A stretch of 51,772 nt of DNA from Perkinsus olseni (Eukaryota > Perkinsozoa > Perkinsida), in the NCBI GenBank assembly GCA_013115125.1, contig JABANN010000219.1:1-51772 (forward strand), given 5' to 3'. The position numbers and the translations under genes are program-made. Position 1 is the first letter of the stretch. Each line of letters begins with the position of its first letter. This document shows, piece by piece, positions 1-10,050 of the stretch. The notes beneath the pieces were generated by a model. That model saw only the letters and a program-made list of their open reading frames with translations. It was not told where the DNA came from and did no database searches.

Positions 1-702
1 ACCAGAGTCCCAGTAATGACAGAGAAATCAAAAAAATACTGTATGTTCTATTATTTTGTAAGGGGGTTTACTTGATTACTTGGTCCTGTGTGTAGGTAAG
101 GAGTGTGTGAGGAGAGCAGTGGATTATGACGTAGCGGAGGATGTAATAAATAGGGGCGGCAAGGGGCGGATCGAACGCGCTGCTGAGGCTCCGGATGGGT
201 GTACAATAATACTCGGTATCCAGTTCTGAAGGACTGGTAAATTTGGGATCTCGTCTCAAGTCGGACGGGGTTTGGGTTACCCGGCTCGAGTTCGGGTCGC
301 AATTCCGGAGTACTTTCGGTACAGTCCAGATGGGTCAGGGCGGCAGCTTTAGAACCGCCCAAAGGCGTTTCAGTGGTTTTCTATGCAACTCTTAACATCA
401 GCGAGGAGGCGATCTTCCCAGGTTCTAGTAGAGCTGATCAAGTCGGAGGGCATGTGGGTGGACCCTCCGGAGCCTGAGACCAATTGAGGAGGCCTCAATG
501 CTCTTGCGCGAAGTTCTAGTTTTTTCTCGCGTCCTACTTTCCGATCAAGCGTATCGATGACAGTTTTGTTGTTTTTTTGAGTGGGACAATGGAAGGATTG
601 GTGTCGGGGTACCTGCTCACTTGGAAATGGTGTGATGGTTGTGGAAGAGGGGATGAGCATCGGTGTCGGTTTTCCAACGGCGACGGTTTTAGCGTATTTT
701 GA
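1..702. other. 5' flank of first ABCG gene, no gene recognised
   Basis: No open frame here looks like a conserved protein. Several overlapping frames on both strands are short and of low complexity. The stretch at about 255-320 is rich in CGGGT-type words, and similar words recur at about 16815-16870, upstream of the third ABCG gene. It probably holds the promoter and 5' leader of the gene starting at 703, but no defined element can be named. Confidence 0.4.
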
Positions 703-3477
703 ATGGCCGGCACCTGCCCTGTCAACAGCAACTGTACATACCCCGACCTCTGCCAGAACGGGTTGCTCTTCGACAAGGTTATCCTGAGCGGGACATGTGT
801 CCTGTGTAGCCCCGAGAACATAAGGGAAGGGTACTATTGTTTTGAGGGCGAAGAGACTTTGTGTCCGAAGTCATATTACTGCCCGTGGACCGACGGAGCG
901 ACGCCGGTGAGGTGTCCGGAAGGATATTTCTGTCAATCTGGGTTTGCCGAGCCTAAGAAATGTGGGTGGTCGTCATACTGCCCGGCGGGGTCGTTCAGGG
1001 TCATACCTACTTGGTTTGGAATTCTCATAGTAGTGGTTATTGGTCTTGTGGTGACAGCGTTGACTCTGGGCATTTACTATTACCGCAGGTGGCGTATGAT
1101 GAGATCTGATAGGTATGGTAAAGCTCACCATAGGACCACTGAGGTGTATAATAGCGTGGTACAGTCGTTAACGGGAGTGTATTTGCAAGCTCAGAAGATG
1201 CAGGGGTTCACTAACGATATCAGATATTCTCCTGTGGATATCCGCTTTGAAGGGCTTACTATGAGGTTGAAGAAAGGGGGCAAGAAAATCCTGGACGATG
1301 TGAGTGGTTTATTCCCGCCGGGGTCGTTGGTGGCAGTGATGGGGCCGTCTGGAGGTGGTAAGACAACCTTCATGAACGCCCTGTCGAATCGAGCACCATA
1401 TGGAGATGTGACTGGAAAGATTTGGGTCAACGGTTTCGAAGGAAACTTTGGAGAGTATCCGAAACAACTCGGCTTCGTACCGCAGGATGATATTATGTTC
1501 GACCGGCTCACTGTGTATCAAAATCTTTATTACTCGGCTATGGTCCGGTTACCCGAAGATATGCCCCGGGAGAAGAAGTTGAAGATTATCGAGGATGTTA
1601 TTCAAGTCTTGGATCTTGAGCAAGTTCGACATACCATCGTGGGGTCGCCTGGGAGGAGGGGAATATCCGGTGGTCAGAAGAAGCGTGTTAATATCGGTAT
1701 CGAATTGGTGGCTTATCCCCGTGTATTATTCTTGGATGAGCCAACCTCTGGTTTGGATTCTGCTGCCAGTATGGCCGTTACTAAATGTTTGGCAAGAATG
1801 AGGACTTTGGGTATTACCGTCGTTTGTGTCATTCATCAGCCACGCTACGCCATCTTCAGACAGTTCACTCATTGTCTACTACTCGGCAAGGGTGGTAAAA
1901 CGGTGTATCTTGGGCGTACCAATGCCATTCAAGAGTACTTCACAAATCTCGGGTTTACCCTCCCTTCGGGCGAGAACGTAGCTGACTGGTTCATAGATAT
2001 CGTCACCGGTGCTCTCCCCCGCTGCAATCCTGACGGAACAGTCGATCGGCATTTCGACGCTGAGGCTCTCTTCGAAGCTTGGCGAGATCATACGGACAGG
2101 ATGTCGGACCCCTTCCGTGACGGGGGAAGAGCCCCTAAGTTGACCCACAAGAGACTTAATGGAACGATGACCATCACACTGGGGTCCTTTGATGACTCCA
2201 CCGACGGCGACCGAGTGCAATCTGCGGATGAGCTGGGCGAGAGGCTGTCGGAGATCCTCAAAGTTCAATGCGATCATCTCCTTACTGGCCACGACCTTTT
2301 CCGGCTTTGTCGTATTCTAGAAATCGAGTGCACTATCGAGGAAGCTCAGGGGCTTCACAGAGTCATGGCTGCTGAGAATGAGATACTTACCTGCGCGAGC
2401 TTCGCCGCCGCTATGTATGGCGAAGCGTCCGAGGAGGTGTCTATCCTCAGCCATATGGTACTGCCGGACTGCAGTCGATTGAAGGATCGCGAGATATCTT
2501 CTGTGTGGCGGCAATTTTTGATTTTCACTAACAGGAATATCGAGCTCATCTCGATTCCTCAGCTCTTCCTAGATCTGTCCCTGACGTTCATGGCGGCAGT
2601 CATCATTGGAGCGACCGTCAGCGGCCAGTCTGATTACGTGCTGGTGCCGAATAACCAGATGGTTGGGCTCATGTTCTTTGGTATCATGGTGGGAGCGGGG
2701 GCCCTTCAAGTGTACGGTAAAGAGAAGCTGATATTCAGTCGAGAGTCTTCGACGGGTATCTCTATCTTCGCCTACTGGCTGTCCAAAAGTTTCGTGAACT
2801 TATTTGACAACATTTTGGTGACCTTGATCTTCACCTCGACATGGTACCTCGTCACCACTCCCTCTTATCACATCGCCCATGGCTATGGAATCTTCCTCTG
2901 CTTTACCTGGTGGGTCACTGGATTTGCCCACCTCGTGACGGTGGTTTTCCCTACGGAGATCGCACTCTTGCTGTCGGTGATTGTGCCGACTCAATTCGTG
3001 ACGATGTTCGGCGGTGTGTCCCCGCCTGTGACTACGTTAAAGACGTTCCAGTTATGGGCTACTTATTTTGGTGTGGGGATTTACTCGGTGGAGCTCCTCA
3101 GCTTGGCGGAGTTCACAGCGTTACCCGATAATGTGCTGGAAATTGATGAAGTATTGGAGCTTTTCGACAAGCTGGATTACTCGACTGACCATATTCCTCG
3201 TGATTTCTTGGTCCTTGTTTTTGTTGGACTTGCATGGAGGCTGCTCACTCTCGCCTGGCTAGAGTTCATGCTCTGGTGGGGCCAGGCTGATTTACGCTGG
3301 ATCACCAACAAGTTCAAGTGCCGTAAATCTGCGGTATCGTCGTCGTCGTCGTCGTCGTCGTCGGACGAAGACATCCCTAGGGGTGTAGCGCTGGAGACGC
3401 TGCCCGTTCCAAAGGAGGAATCTCCTGGGTTGACCACTCCCGGTGAGAATTGTGATGGATCAGCTCCTTCCCGATAG
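703..3477 (+). CDS. ABCG-family half-transporter, copy A
   Basis: A single 924-residue frame without introns. The N-terminal 100 residues are cysteine-rich with repeated CP..YFC/YYC spacing, as in the CPxGxxC-bearing plant ABCG24/28-type proteins. A membrane segment follows (about residues 105-128). The ATP-binding domain has Walker A GPSGGGKTT (about 211), Q-loop FVPQDDIM, signature GISGGQKKR (about 319), Walker B VLFLDEPTSGLDS (about 341) and H-loop CVIHQPR (about 375), all intact. A linker of about 200 residues leads to a C-terminal block of about six membrane helices. The domain order NBD-TMD is typical of ABCG, which work as dimers exporting lipids, sterols or xenobiotics; the substrate here is unknown. 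The C terminus has a run of nine serines. Outside the ATPase block this copy is clearly diverged from copies B and C. The start at the first Met aligns with the conserved Met of B and C. Confidence 0.93.
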   Translation: MAGTCPVNSNCTYPDLCQNGLLFDKVILSGTCVLCSPENIREGYYCFEGEETLCPKSYYCPWTDGATPVRCPEGYFCQSGFAEPKKCGWSSYCPAGSFRVIPTWFGILIVVVIGLVVTALTLGIYYYRRWRMMRSDRYGKAHHRTTEVYNSVVQSLTGVYLQAQKMQGFTNDIRYSPVDIRFEGLTMRLKKGGKKILDDVSGLFPPGSLVAVMGPSGGGKTTFMNALSNRAPYGDVTGKIWVNGFEGNFGEYPKQLGFVPQDDIMFDRLTVYQNLYYSAMVRLPEDMPREKKLKIIEDVIQVLDLEQVRHTIVGSPGRRGISGGQKKRVNIGIELVAYPRVLFLDEPTSGLDSAASMAVTKCLARMRTLGITVVCVIHQPRYAIFRQFTHCLLLGKGGKTVYLGRTNAIQEYFTNLGFTLPSGENVADWFIDIVTGALPRCNPDGTVDRHFDAEALFEAWRDHTDRMSDPFRDGGRAPKLTHKRLNGTMTITLGSFDDSTDGDRVQSADELGERLSEILKVQCDHLLTGHDLFRLCRILEIECTIEEAQGLHRVMAAENEILTCASFAAAMYGEASEEVSILSHMVLPDCSRLKDREISSVWRQFLIFTNRNIELISIPQLFLDLSLTFMAAVIIGATVSGQSDYVLVPNNQMVGLMFFGIMVGAGALQVYGKEKLIFSRESSTGISIFAYWLSKSFVNLFDNILVTLIFTSTWYLVTTPSYHIAHGYGIFLCFTWWVTGFAHLVTVVFPTEIALLLSVIVPTQFVTMFGGVSPPVTTLKTFQLWATYFGVGIYSVELLSLAEFTALPDNVLEIDEVLELFDKLDYSTDHIPRDFLVLVFVGLAWRLLTLAWLEFMLWWGQADLRWITNKFKCRKSAVSSSSSSSSSDEDIPRGVALETLPVPKEESPGLTTPGENCDGSAPSR
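3337..3363 (+). repeat. (TCG)9 microsatellite coding polyserine
   Basis: Nine perfect TCG units lie in frame near the 3' end of ABCG copy A and encode a serine run in the cytosolic tail. Copies B and C have serine-rich tails here but no such pure trinucleotide run, so this looks like a local slippage expansion. Confidence 0.9.
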
Positions 3478-5204
3478 GCTCTTTTGTACCGGGTCGCGCC
3501 CACCGATTATATTCCCAACCGCTGCTATCTGTCGTTGAAGGCAGTCGTGGTCGGGATGCCGCGTATGTTAGTATTATTGTAGCAAATAATGATAAATGAT
3601 CTTCCGGGTAGTATTTCTGTACGTAGTGTTATTTGACCTTTGACTTTCATATTAGCTATATCTTGATTTTGCTTGTCGGTGGCTGTGGTGGAGTGGCCTC
3701 TATCAGGCGAGTGAACTAGATGATCCCGCGCCCGCAAATCGCTATAATTGTTCCCCCGCTGCACTCATTAAGTTAACCTTGGAGTCGGTACCCTCTCACA
3801 TAGCCGGGCTATAATTGTTGTGTTCAGTAGAATAACGTGGGGCGGTGGGAAGATGTGCTACGGCCCGCAGCCTGCGGGTTATTATAAGACTGAGGGTCAT
3901 TCGTAGTAGTCGCCGTCCTATGACCGGGCGTCTGAAGGGAGTGGATGTAATCGAACTGAATTCTTGCCGAGTGGCAGTCGTTCATTTTTTCCCGGAAATT
4001 TTTCTGCGGTTTCACATGGTGAATTCGACTGTTTTGGTCTCATTGCGAGAAGGCGTGGGATTCTATGGGGAACTCAGAATTTCCAAGGCCATTATGCCAG
4101 AGAGGCTGCACGTACTTGCTTACATGCAGTTTGACCTTTATCGGAGTTTCAGGGTTTTTCGAGGCCACTATGCCGAAGATTGGGCCTTTATCGTAGTACC
4201 AGCGTCTCTGAGGTCAGTATGTCGAAGAGTGGGCCTTTGTGGTCGTACCTGGATCTCTGACGCCAGCGAGATGGCGCCGTGTAGTCTCTCTGGCCACACA
4301 AACGTGCAGGCTGCACATACTCACGTACTGCACGACGCAGTCTGGATGTGTTGGATTCACTATGTGTGGTTTATCGTCGTCCGAGGAAAGTTGATGCGGT
4401 AGGCATCCGTTATGCTTATTAACAAATTCGTTTTCGATTGATGTCCATGACGTCAATGAAGATGCGCCCGTGGATACAGAATTACTAGGCAGTCCTCACG
4501 CCCATCCCGTCATGGCGGAAACGTCGAATTTAACATTTATGTATTCCGATAAACTTTCCTTCTCGGTGTAAAACGTGCGCGATCTCGCCTCGCGATGCAC
4601 GTACAGCTAGGGGACCTCTGGATCCTCAAGAGGAATGTTCCGTTAAGAGCTTCGGTCTGGATACTGGTTGACTCAAGAGCCATGAGCCGCGTGAGCAGAA
4701 AACTATATAGTTTGATTCGTTAGTCTTTCATGCCGAGTATTTTGTGGCGGTTTCGACAAAGGTAGATTGAATCGCTGATACGCTCACGAACATGTCCGCA
4801 TGCTGCACTCATACAGGACTGGCGCATGCGAAGTCGCTGCACTCATCCAAAGATTCATCTCTATCGCTCGCCTACTTCGAGACACTCTGCCTGTGACCCG
4901 ATGAGTTAACACGAGAGTTATCTTCGGCTCTGTGGCACTGTATTGTGTTAACTATGGGACAAGAACCTCGGAATCTCGATGGACTGTGCGTCCTGAGGTT
5001 GGTGTTTTCTTGGGCAGCTGTCGCCGTTCACCCCTCCCCGCTGTCTGCGGAACTTGTTTGCTGGCGTCGCTTCCCACTGTTCCCAGTGCGAGTTTGCGAG
5101 ATCGTAGTCGGAATTCTCGGATTATTTCGTCGTCATGAGAACTGATGCCCACAGAGAGTTCGACATTCTCAGGGTTGTTTGATTTCAAGCCCTCAGTGTC
5201 TCGA
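3478..5204. other. Intergenic region between ABCG copies A and B
   Basis: About 1.7 kb with no protein I recognise. A 185-residue + frame at 3845-4402 exists but has no family signature and spans the tandem repeat at 4163-4260. Nucleotide similarity between copies B and C begins right at the ATG at 5205, so the flanks upstream of the two genes are unrelated. Confidence 0.4.
4163..4260 (+). repeat. Imperfect 49-bp tandem duplication
   Basis: Two adjacent 49-bp units (4163-4211 and 4212-4260) share the pattern GG(C/T)CA..ATG(C/T)CGAAGA followed by GGGCCTTT and ending in TCTCTGA. A third partial unit begins near 4082 (GGCCATTATGCC). Divergence between the units is moderate, so the duplication is not recent. 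Confidence 0.7.
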
Positions 5205-8048
5205 ATGTCGAACGGCGGTTACTGCCCCATTGGTGGTAAATGCAACAATCCAGAATACTGTGCTGAAGGCTCGATCTTCGAGCAGTCCAATCAAGCGGGA
5301 GTATGCCGGAGCTGCGGGCTGGACGTGGTTAAAGCAGGGTACTACTGTGCTAACGGGACGAGTTCAATCTGCCCGCCGGGGTACTTCTGTCCGATTGCGG
5401 GTACGTCCGGTCCCATCCCTTGTCCCAAGGGATACTTCTGCAAACAAGGCTTCGCGGAGCCTGTGTCCTGCCCTTGGTATTCCCAATGCCCGCGAGGGGC
5501 AACTAATCAGATCCCCACCTGGGGAGCGATCTTCATCATCGTTGTGATTGGTGTTATCGTCGGGGCACTTAGTGTCTGGCTTTGGTTCTATCGCCGTCGG
5601 AAGGAAAGAAATGCTACTTCCCAAGGAGTAGCGCATCAGAGCACCACGGAGATCTACAACAGTGTCGTCCAAGCTCTCACTGGCGTGTACCTACAGTCTC
5701 AGAGGATGCAGGGGTTTACTAATGATATAAAGTACACTCCAGTGGACATTCGGTTTGAGCACTTGTCGATGACTCTCAAATGGGGCACTCGACGGCAGAT
5801 CCTCCAGGATGTTACGGGTGAATTCCCGGCAGGCTCGCTATCAGCAGTGATGGGACCGTCTGGAGGTGGTAAGACAACCTTCATGAACGCCCTGTCGAAT
5901 CGAGCACCATATGGGGATGTGACTGGAAAGATTTGGGTCAACGGTTTCGAAGGAAACTTTGGAGAGTATCCGAAACAACTCGGCTTCGTACCGCAGGATG
6001 ATATCATGTTCGACCGGCTCACTGTGTATCAAAATCTTTATTACTCGGCTATGGTCCGGTTGCCCGAAGATATGCCCCGGGAGAAGAAGTTGAAGATCAT
6101 CGAGGATGTTATTCAAGTCTTAGATCTTGAGCAAGTTCGACACACCATCGTGGGGTCGCCTGGGAAGAGGGGAATATCCGGTGGTCAGAAGAAGCGTGTT
6201 AATATCGGTATCGAATTGGTGGCTTATCCCCGTGTATTATTCTTGGATGAGCCAACCTCTGGTTTGGATTCTGCTGCCAGTATGGCCGTTACTAAATGTT
6301 TGGCAAGAATGAGGACTTTGGGTATTACCGTCGTTTGTGTCATTCATCAGCCACGCTACGCCATCTTCAGGCAGTTCACTCATTGTCTACTACTCGGCAA
6401 GGGTGGTCGGACAGTATACGTCGGCAAGACCAGCCAGGCCGAGGACTACTTCATTAGGCACGGCTTCCGCATACCCAGAGGGGAAAACGTTGCGGATTGG
6501 TTCATCGACATTATCTCCGGTGGCGTTGATCATCACTTACCCGATGGTTCAGTCGATAGGGACTTTAAGAAAGAAGATCTATTCGATTACTGGACGGATT
6601 ATCAGGCGCAGCTGGCCGAGCATCCTGAAGAACTTCGGCCAGAGCCTCTATTCTCTCGGACAATCTCTGTTCGACAACTTGGCGCTACGACTTCCGAGAG
6701 TAGCGGAGCCAACGAGAGCTTGGTAGACCTCAGGAACAGACTCTGTGAGCTGTTGGATGCCGAGCCGGATGACGATTTGACCCCCCAACAATTATACCGT
6801 CTGGCGAGGCTGTTCGAGATCGAATGCGACATGTCTGAGGCACGCGAGCTCTACCGAGTCTTGAAGGCTGAGCAAGGCGAGGTGACCTGTGAGAGCTTCG
6901 CTGCTATGATACATGGAGGCGCCACAGAGCAAGTTCATCTTGAGAGTCGGCAGGTTTTACCCGATCTTAGTCGATTAAAAGATCGGCAGATCGCCACCGT
7001 TGGTCAACAGTTGGGGCATTTCGTATCCCGGAATGTGGCGCTGATCTCGCTCGGTCAGGTCTTCCTCGATCTTTGTCTCAATTTCTTGTCTGCTGTTATT
7101 ATCGGTACGACTGTTCAGCGAACCAACGGTTATGATATGATGGCCAACAACAATATGATGGGTTTGATGTTTTTCGCCATTATGATTGGCTCTGGCTCAT
7201 TACAGGTCTACGGTTTCGAGTTCCTCGCTTTCGAGCGAGACGCTTCTGCTGGTACTTCTGTTTTGGCCTATTGGGCGTCGAAGACGTTGTGCCACCTCGT
7301 CGATACTTTCCTATTCACTTTGATATTCACTGCTACATGGTATCTCACCATTCAGGCCAACTATGACAGTGCATACGGGTACTGTATATTCTTTATCTTT
7401 GCCTGGTGGGTTACAGGCTTCGGGCAGCTTATGACGGTGGTCTTTCCCTTTGCAATATCATTGCTGTTGGCTGTCATCGTGCCGGTGGAGTTTGTGACTA
7501 TGTTTGGTGGCGTGTCGCCTCCCATTAGCTCCGATGGCTTCTTCCAGAAGGCTGCGACTTATTTTGGCTGCGGGTATTATGCGACGGAGCTCCTCACTAT
7601 GGCGGAGTTCACTGCTTTACCTTCGAACATCTTGGATCTGGATGACGTGGCGGAGACCGTCCACAGCCTCAAATACGGCACTCCCTACTATGTTCTCCGT
7701 GACTTTTGCATATTATTCGGCATGGGCCTCATATGGAGGTTGTTCACTCTTGCCTGGCTGGAGATCATAGTCAAGTATCGTAGAGATGGTCTGGATTCAA
7801 TGTTGCCGTTGGTTGCTCATTTGATCGATTACTTCAACACCAAGTTCAACCCTGTTGTAACTGATCCGGATAGTCACAGAACGAGTGGCCCTCCTAAGCA
7901 CTCTCAATACCGAGAGGCTAACACCTCGGAAACTGGAGGCGAGACCACCAGCGAGACGAGCGGGAGTTCCTCGTTCTCGAGGAGTATTAGCGCCGGCGGT
8001 GTGCGGACGAGACGTGCGACCAGCAGCCAGATATCCAGCGCGGTATAG
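5205..8048 (+). CDS. ABCG-family half-transporter, copy B
   Basis: An intronless frame, 947 residues from the Met at 5205; an in-frame Met at 5145 would add 20 residues. I prefer 5205 because identity with copy C starts exactly at this ATG (MSNGGYCPIGGKC), with an AG just upstream in both copies that could be a cis- or trans-splice acceptor. Order: Cys-rich N-terminal domain, membrane segment (about 112-135), ATPase domain with Walker A (about 217), signature (about 323), Walker B (about 344) and H-loop (about 378), a charged linker, then a six-helix membrane domain and a Ser/Thr-rich tail. All ATPase motifs are complete. It is highly similar to copy C along its whole length. Its ATPase block is nearly identical to that of the otherwise diverged copy A. 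Confidence 0.93.
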   Translation: MSNGGYCPIGGKCNNPEYCAEGSIFEQSNQAGVCRSCGLDVVKAGYYCANGTSSICPPGYFCPIAGTSGPIPCPKGYFCKQGFAEPVSCPWYSQCPRGATNQIPTWGAIFIIVVIGVIVGALSVWLWFYRRRKERNATSQGVAHQSTTEIYNSVVQALTGVYLQSQRMQGFTNDIKYTPVDIRFEHLSMTLKWGTRRQILQDVTGEFPAGSLSAVMGPSGGGKTTFMNALSNRAPYGDVTGKIWVNGFEGNFGEYPKQLGFVPQDDIMFDRLTVYQNLYYSAMVRLPEDMPREKKLKIIEDVIQVLDLEQVRHTIVGSPGKRGISGGQKKRVNIGIELVAYPRVLFLDEPTSGLDSAASMAVTKCLARMRTLGITVVCVIHQPRYAIFRQFTHCLLLGKGGRTVYVGKTSQAEDYFIRHGFRIPRGENVADWFIDIISGGVDHHLPDGSVDRDFKKEDLFDYWTDYQAQLAEHPEELRPEPLFSRTISVRQLGATTSESSGANESLVDLRNRLCELLDAEPDDDLTPQQLYRLARLFEIECDMSEARELYRVLKAEQGEVTCESFAAMIHGGATEQVHLESRQVLPDLSRLKDRQIATVGQQLGHFVSRNVALISLGQVFLDLCLNFLSAVIIGTTVQRTNGYDMMANNNMMGLMFFAIMIGSGSLQVYGFEFLAFERDASAGTSVLAYWASKTLCHLVDTFLFTLIFTATWYLTIQANYDSAYGYCIFFIFAWWVTGFGQLMTVVFPFAISLLLAVIVPVEFVTMFGGVSPPISSDGFFQKAATYFGCGYYATELLTMAEFTALPSNILDLDDVAETVHSLKYGTPYYVLRDFCILFGMGLIWRLFTLAWLEIIVKYRRDGLDSMLPLVAHLIDYFNTKFNPVVTDPDSHRTSGPPKHSQYREANTSETGGETTSETSGSSSFSRSISAGGVRTRRATSSQISSAV

Positions 8049-8551
8049 ATGGCCTCCGCCTCGAAGACGTCCGTTTATAGTATTCTTTGTCTTTGTCTTG
8101 TTTCCCATCTACACTAGTGTGTATACTTCCACCGATTCGAGGAAATGAGCTTTCGCAAGCTCCTACGAGCAATCGCTCTGTCACATTGAATTTCATGCTG
8201 GCGGGTGCCGGGCGATCGGAGAGCGCTCGTTATGATTGTCGGAGCAAGCGGCAGCTGCTGAGTGATCTGGGCACCATGTTTGTGCTTGAGTGGGCCGCTG
8301 CCATCACTGCTCTTGTCCTGGTAGATCCCACCCTTTGTGAGGCAGTACCGTTACTATTACCAATGATTTTGAAGCTGTATGATGTGTATGTTTCTATCAA
8401 TATTATTAATTGCCACTCTCCCTGAGAGATATGCCGAGAGTACGTATCAGAGTTGTCATCATGCTAACGGGTATATATAGGAGTGCCTCTGAGACGTGGA
8501 TAGTTGCGAGCTCCGCAACTGCAGTTACTGCAGTGCAGTAGTTGAACTACT
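8049..8551. other. 3' flank of ABCG copy B
   Basis: About 500 bases after the stop codon with no gene or RNA I can support. It ends at the TA dinucleotide that flanks the transposon starting at 8554. Confidence 0.4.
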
Positions 8552-8553
8552 TA

Positions 8554-8745
8554 CAGTGCGAACCAAACCGTTACGTATATCACTTTTGAAGAAAATTTGG
8601 TCAATCAGGAGGCTTTATTTACGAGATTTTCAAAATATTCTGATGAAAACAGTAAAAAGCGATTGGAAACGTTTCAGAACCGTTTCATGATCCATTGCTA
8701 TGGGCAAGCGAGAATTTGCGGACCCTGCTGGCCGACCCAAACCGT
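8554..8745 (+). repeat. Left terminal inverted repeat of transposon
   Basis: Matches the complement of 9340-9533 with scattered mismatches and small indels. The outermost 18 bases differ at one position, so the ends are better conserved than the interior. Confidence 0.8.
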
Positions 8746-9166
8746 TATACAACTCAATCATGCTGGGCTATTCTGGGACCTACCGTTGATTCACATTCAT
8801 GAGCCAACATGGTCGGCACGAAATTGGAGGAGCCTCTCAGCAGGTCTATCCATGGAACATGTTAGCTTTCGGACATCCTCTGCCGTCGCCTCCTTCGCCG
8901 CCTTCTGGACCGCACACCACGGTTTATCCGTGGTGTCGAACTGAGAGTCTTGACGATATATCGCTCTAAAATGAAAGGAGAAGTCTATAGAGCAGCGCAG
9001 GAGACTCAATTATCTCTTTAAAAGGCTCCAGTAGCCAGTCGCTTTGAATATATCCTTGGTGGTCCCCAACGGTTGCATGGCCATCGCACGCTTCAGCCCG
9101 GTCTTCTCTCAAGCATGTGAGGGGCTTTTTCGTGGGCCCGCGGTGCTCCTCGGGGGTTTCTGGAGG

Positions 9167-9307
9167 TTAGCCGCTAGCTACGAACGTCTCGGTCGTACGA
9201 TGATCTCGCCTCAAGATCTTCGAAATTTCCAAGGCAGTTTCCCCAGCAGCGAGCAACTCTACTATCCCAGCACGTTCAGGGTTGTCCAGGTGGCTTCCGC
9301 GGCTCAT
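9167..9307 (-). pseudogene. Transposase N-terminal helix-turn-helix remnant
   Basis: The minus-strand frame from Met at 9307 reads MSRGSHLDNPERAG and then IVELLAAGETALEISKILRR. This resembles the paired helix-turn-helix start of Tc1/Tc3-type transposases (basic MSRG start, xxIxxLxxxGxSxxEISKxLxRS pattern). The frame stops after about 46 residues, and no DDE/DDD catalytic domain remains in the element. It is therefore a truncated remnant that cannot catalyse transposition. Confidence 0.65.
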
Positions 9308-9339
9308 TTGCGCACAAAAAGACCGAGTTGCATAACAAT

Positions 9340-9533
9340 TTGACTCGGTCAGAAGGGTCCGGAAATTTTCGCTCGCCCATAGCATGACAATAGATGATGA
9401 AACGGTTCCGAAACGTTCTCATTCGATTTTTACTGTTACAATCATTACATTTTCCAAAGCTCCTGAAAGAACTCTCCTAATTGAGCAAGTTATCTTTGAA
9501 AAGGTGATTTGCGTGACGGTTTGGTTCGCAGTG
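9340..9533 (-). repeat. Right terminal inverted repeat of transposon
   Basis: Complement of the left repeat, ending in CACTGCGAACC on the minus strand next to the flanking TA at 9534-9535. Confidence 0.8.
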
Positions 9534-9535
9534 TA

Positions 9536-10050
9536 CAACAGAGTCTTTGGAATGAACATCCATACGAGATTCGAGGATTAGCCTGGTTGCATCCCTTGTC
9601 GTTCGGTGAATCCTGAGATGCAGGACCTGAATGGGGGGTCGGGCGCGGTCACTGAGAATATTGGTCGCCGACAAAAGAATGGCGAGTTGGTGACCCATTA
9701 GAACAGTGAACCCTCATCTTGGGTGGAAGATCCCGGTCCTAAACGTATTCGAAGTTTGTTCGCCGGGCCAGCGACTCGCGCAATGGACCCCCAGAGCGGA
9801 ACCTTACGATCCTTCTTTCTTCGCTTGAGCTTCACTCTTCTTGGCCGCCCTAGGGAGTGGATGCGCAAAACCCTTGCGGCATGAGTTTGACGTAATGGCC
9901 AGTATTGGTCAGATAGAATCTTACTGAGTCAGTAATACTGAGTGGTATCCCAGGCATCTCACAGCCTGAGCGCGTGAAATATCACGGTTCCAGACTCATA
10001 TGTGGCGTTGCGGGAGACTCACGTCTTCGCTAGATTTTTGGCTCAAAAAC
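9536..10050. other. Intergenic, nothing recognised
   Basis: About 500 bases between the transposon and the PP2A-subunit gene. No conserved frame or RNA gene seen. It presumably contains the promoter of the downstream gene. Confidence 0.35.

Larger units (their letters stand above)
8554..9533. mobile_element. Tc1/mariner-like DNA transposon, internally deleted
   Basis: A 980-bp element with long terminal inverted repeats of about 190 bp. The left end reads CAGTGCGAACCAAACCGT from 8554. The complement of the right end reads CACTGCGAACCAAACCGT from 9533. The inverted copies can be followed inward to about 8745 and 9340, through shared words such as GGAACCGTTTCAT-like and GCTATGGGC. Both ends are flanked by TA (8552-8553 and 9534-9535), the target duplication used by Tc1/mariner elements. 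Between the repeats, the minus strand keeps only the N-terminal helix-turn-helix of a transposase. At under 1 kb it cannot encode a full transposase, so it is non-autonomous. Confidence 0.85.

Noticed and set aside
3177-3503. Minus frame with a poly-aspartate run
   Set aside because: Antisense of the (TCG)n serine codons in ABCG copy A.
3845-4402. 185-residue + frame between ABCG copies A and B
   Set aside because: No domain, no homologous frame near copies B or C, and it is partly composed of a 49-bp tandem repeat; likely chance.
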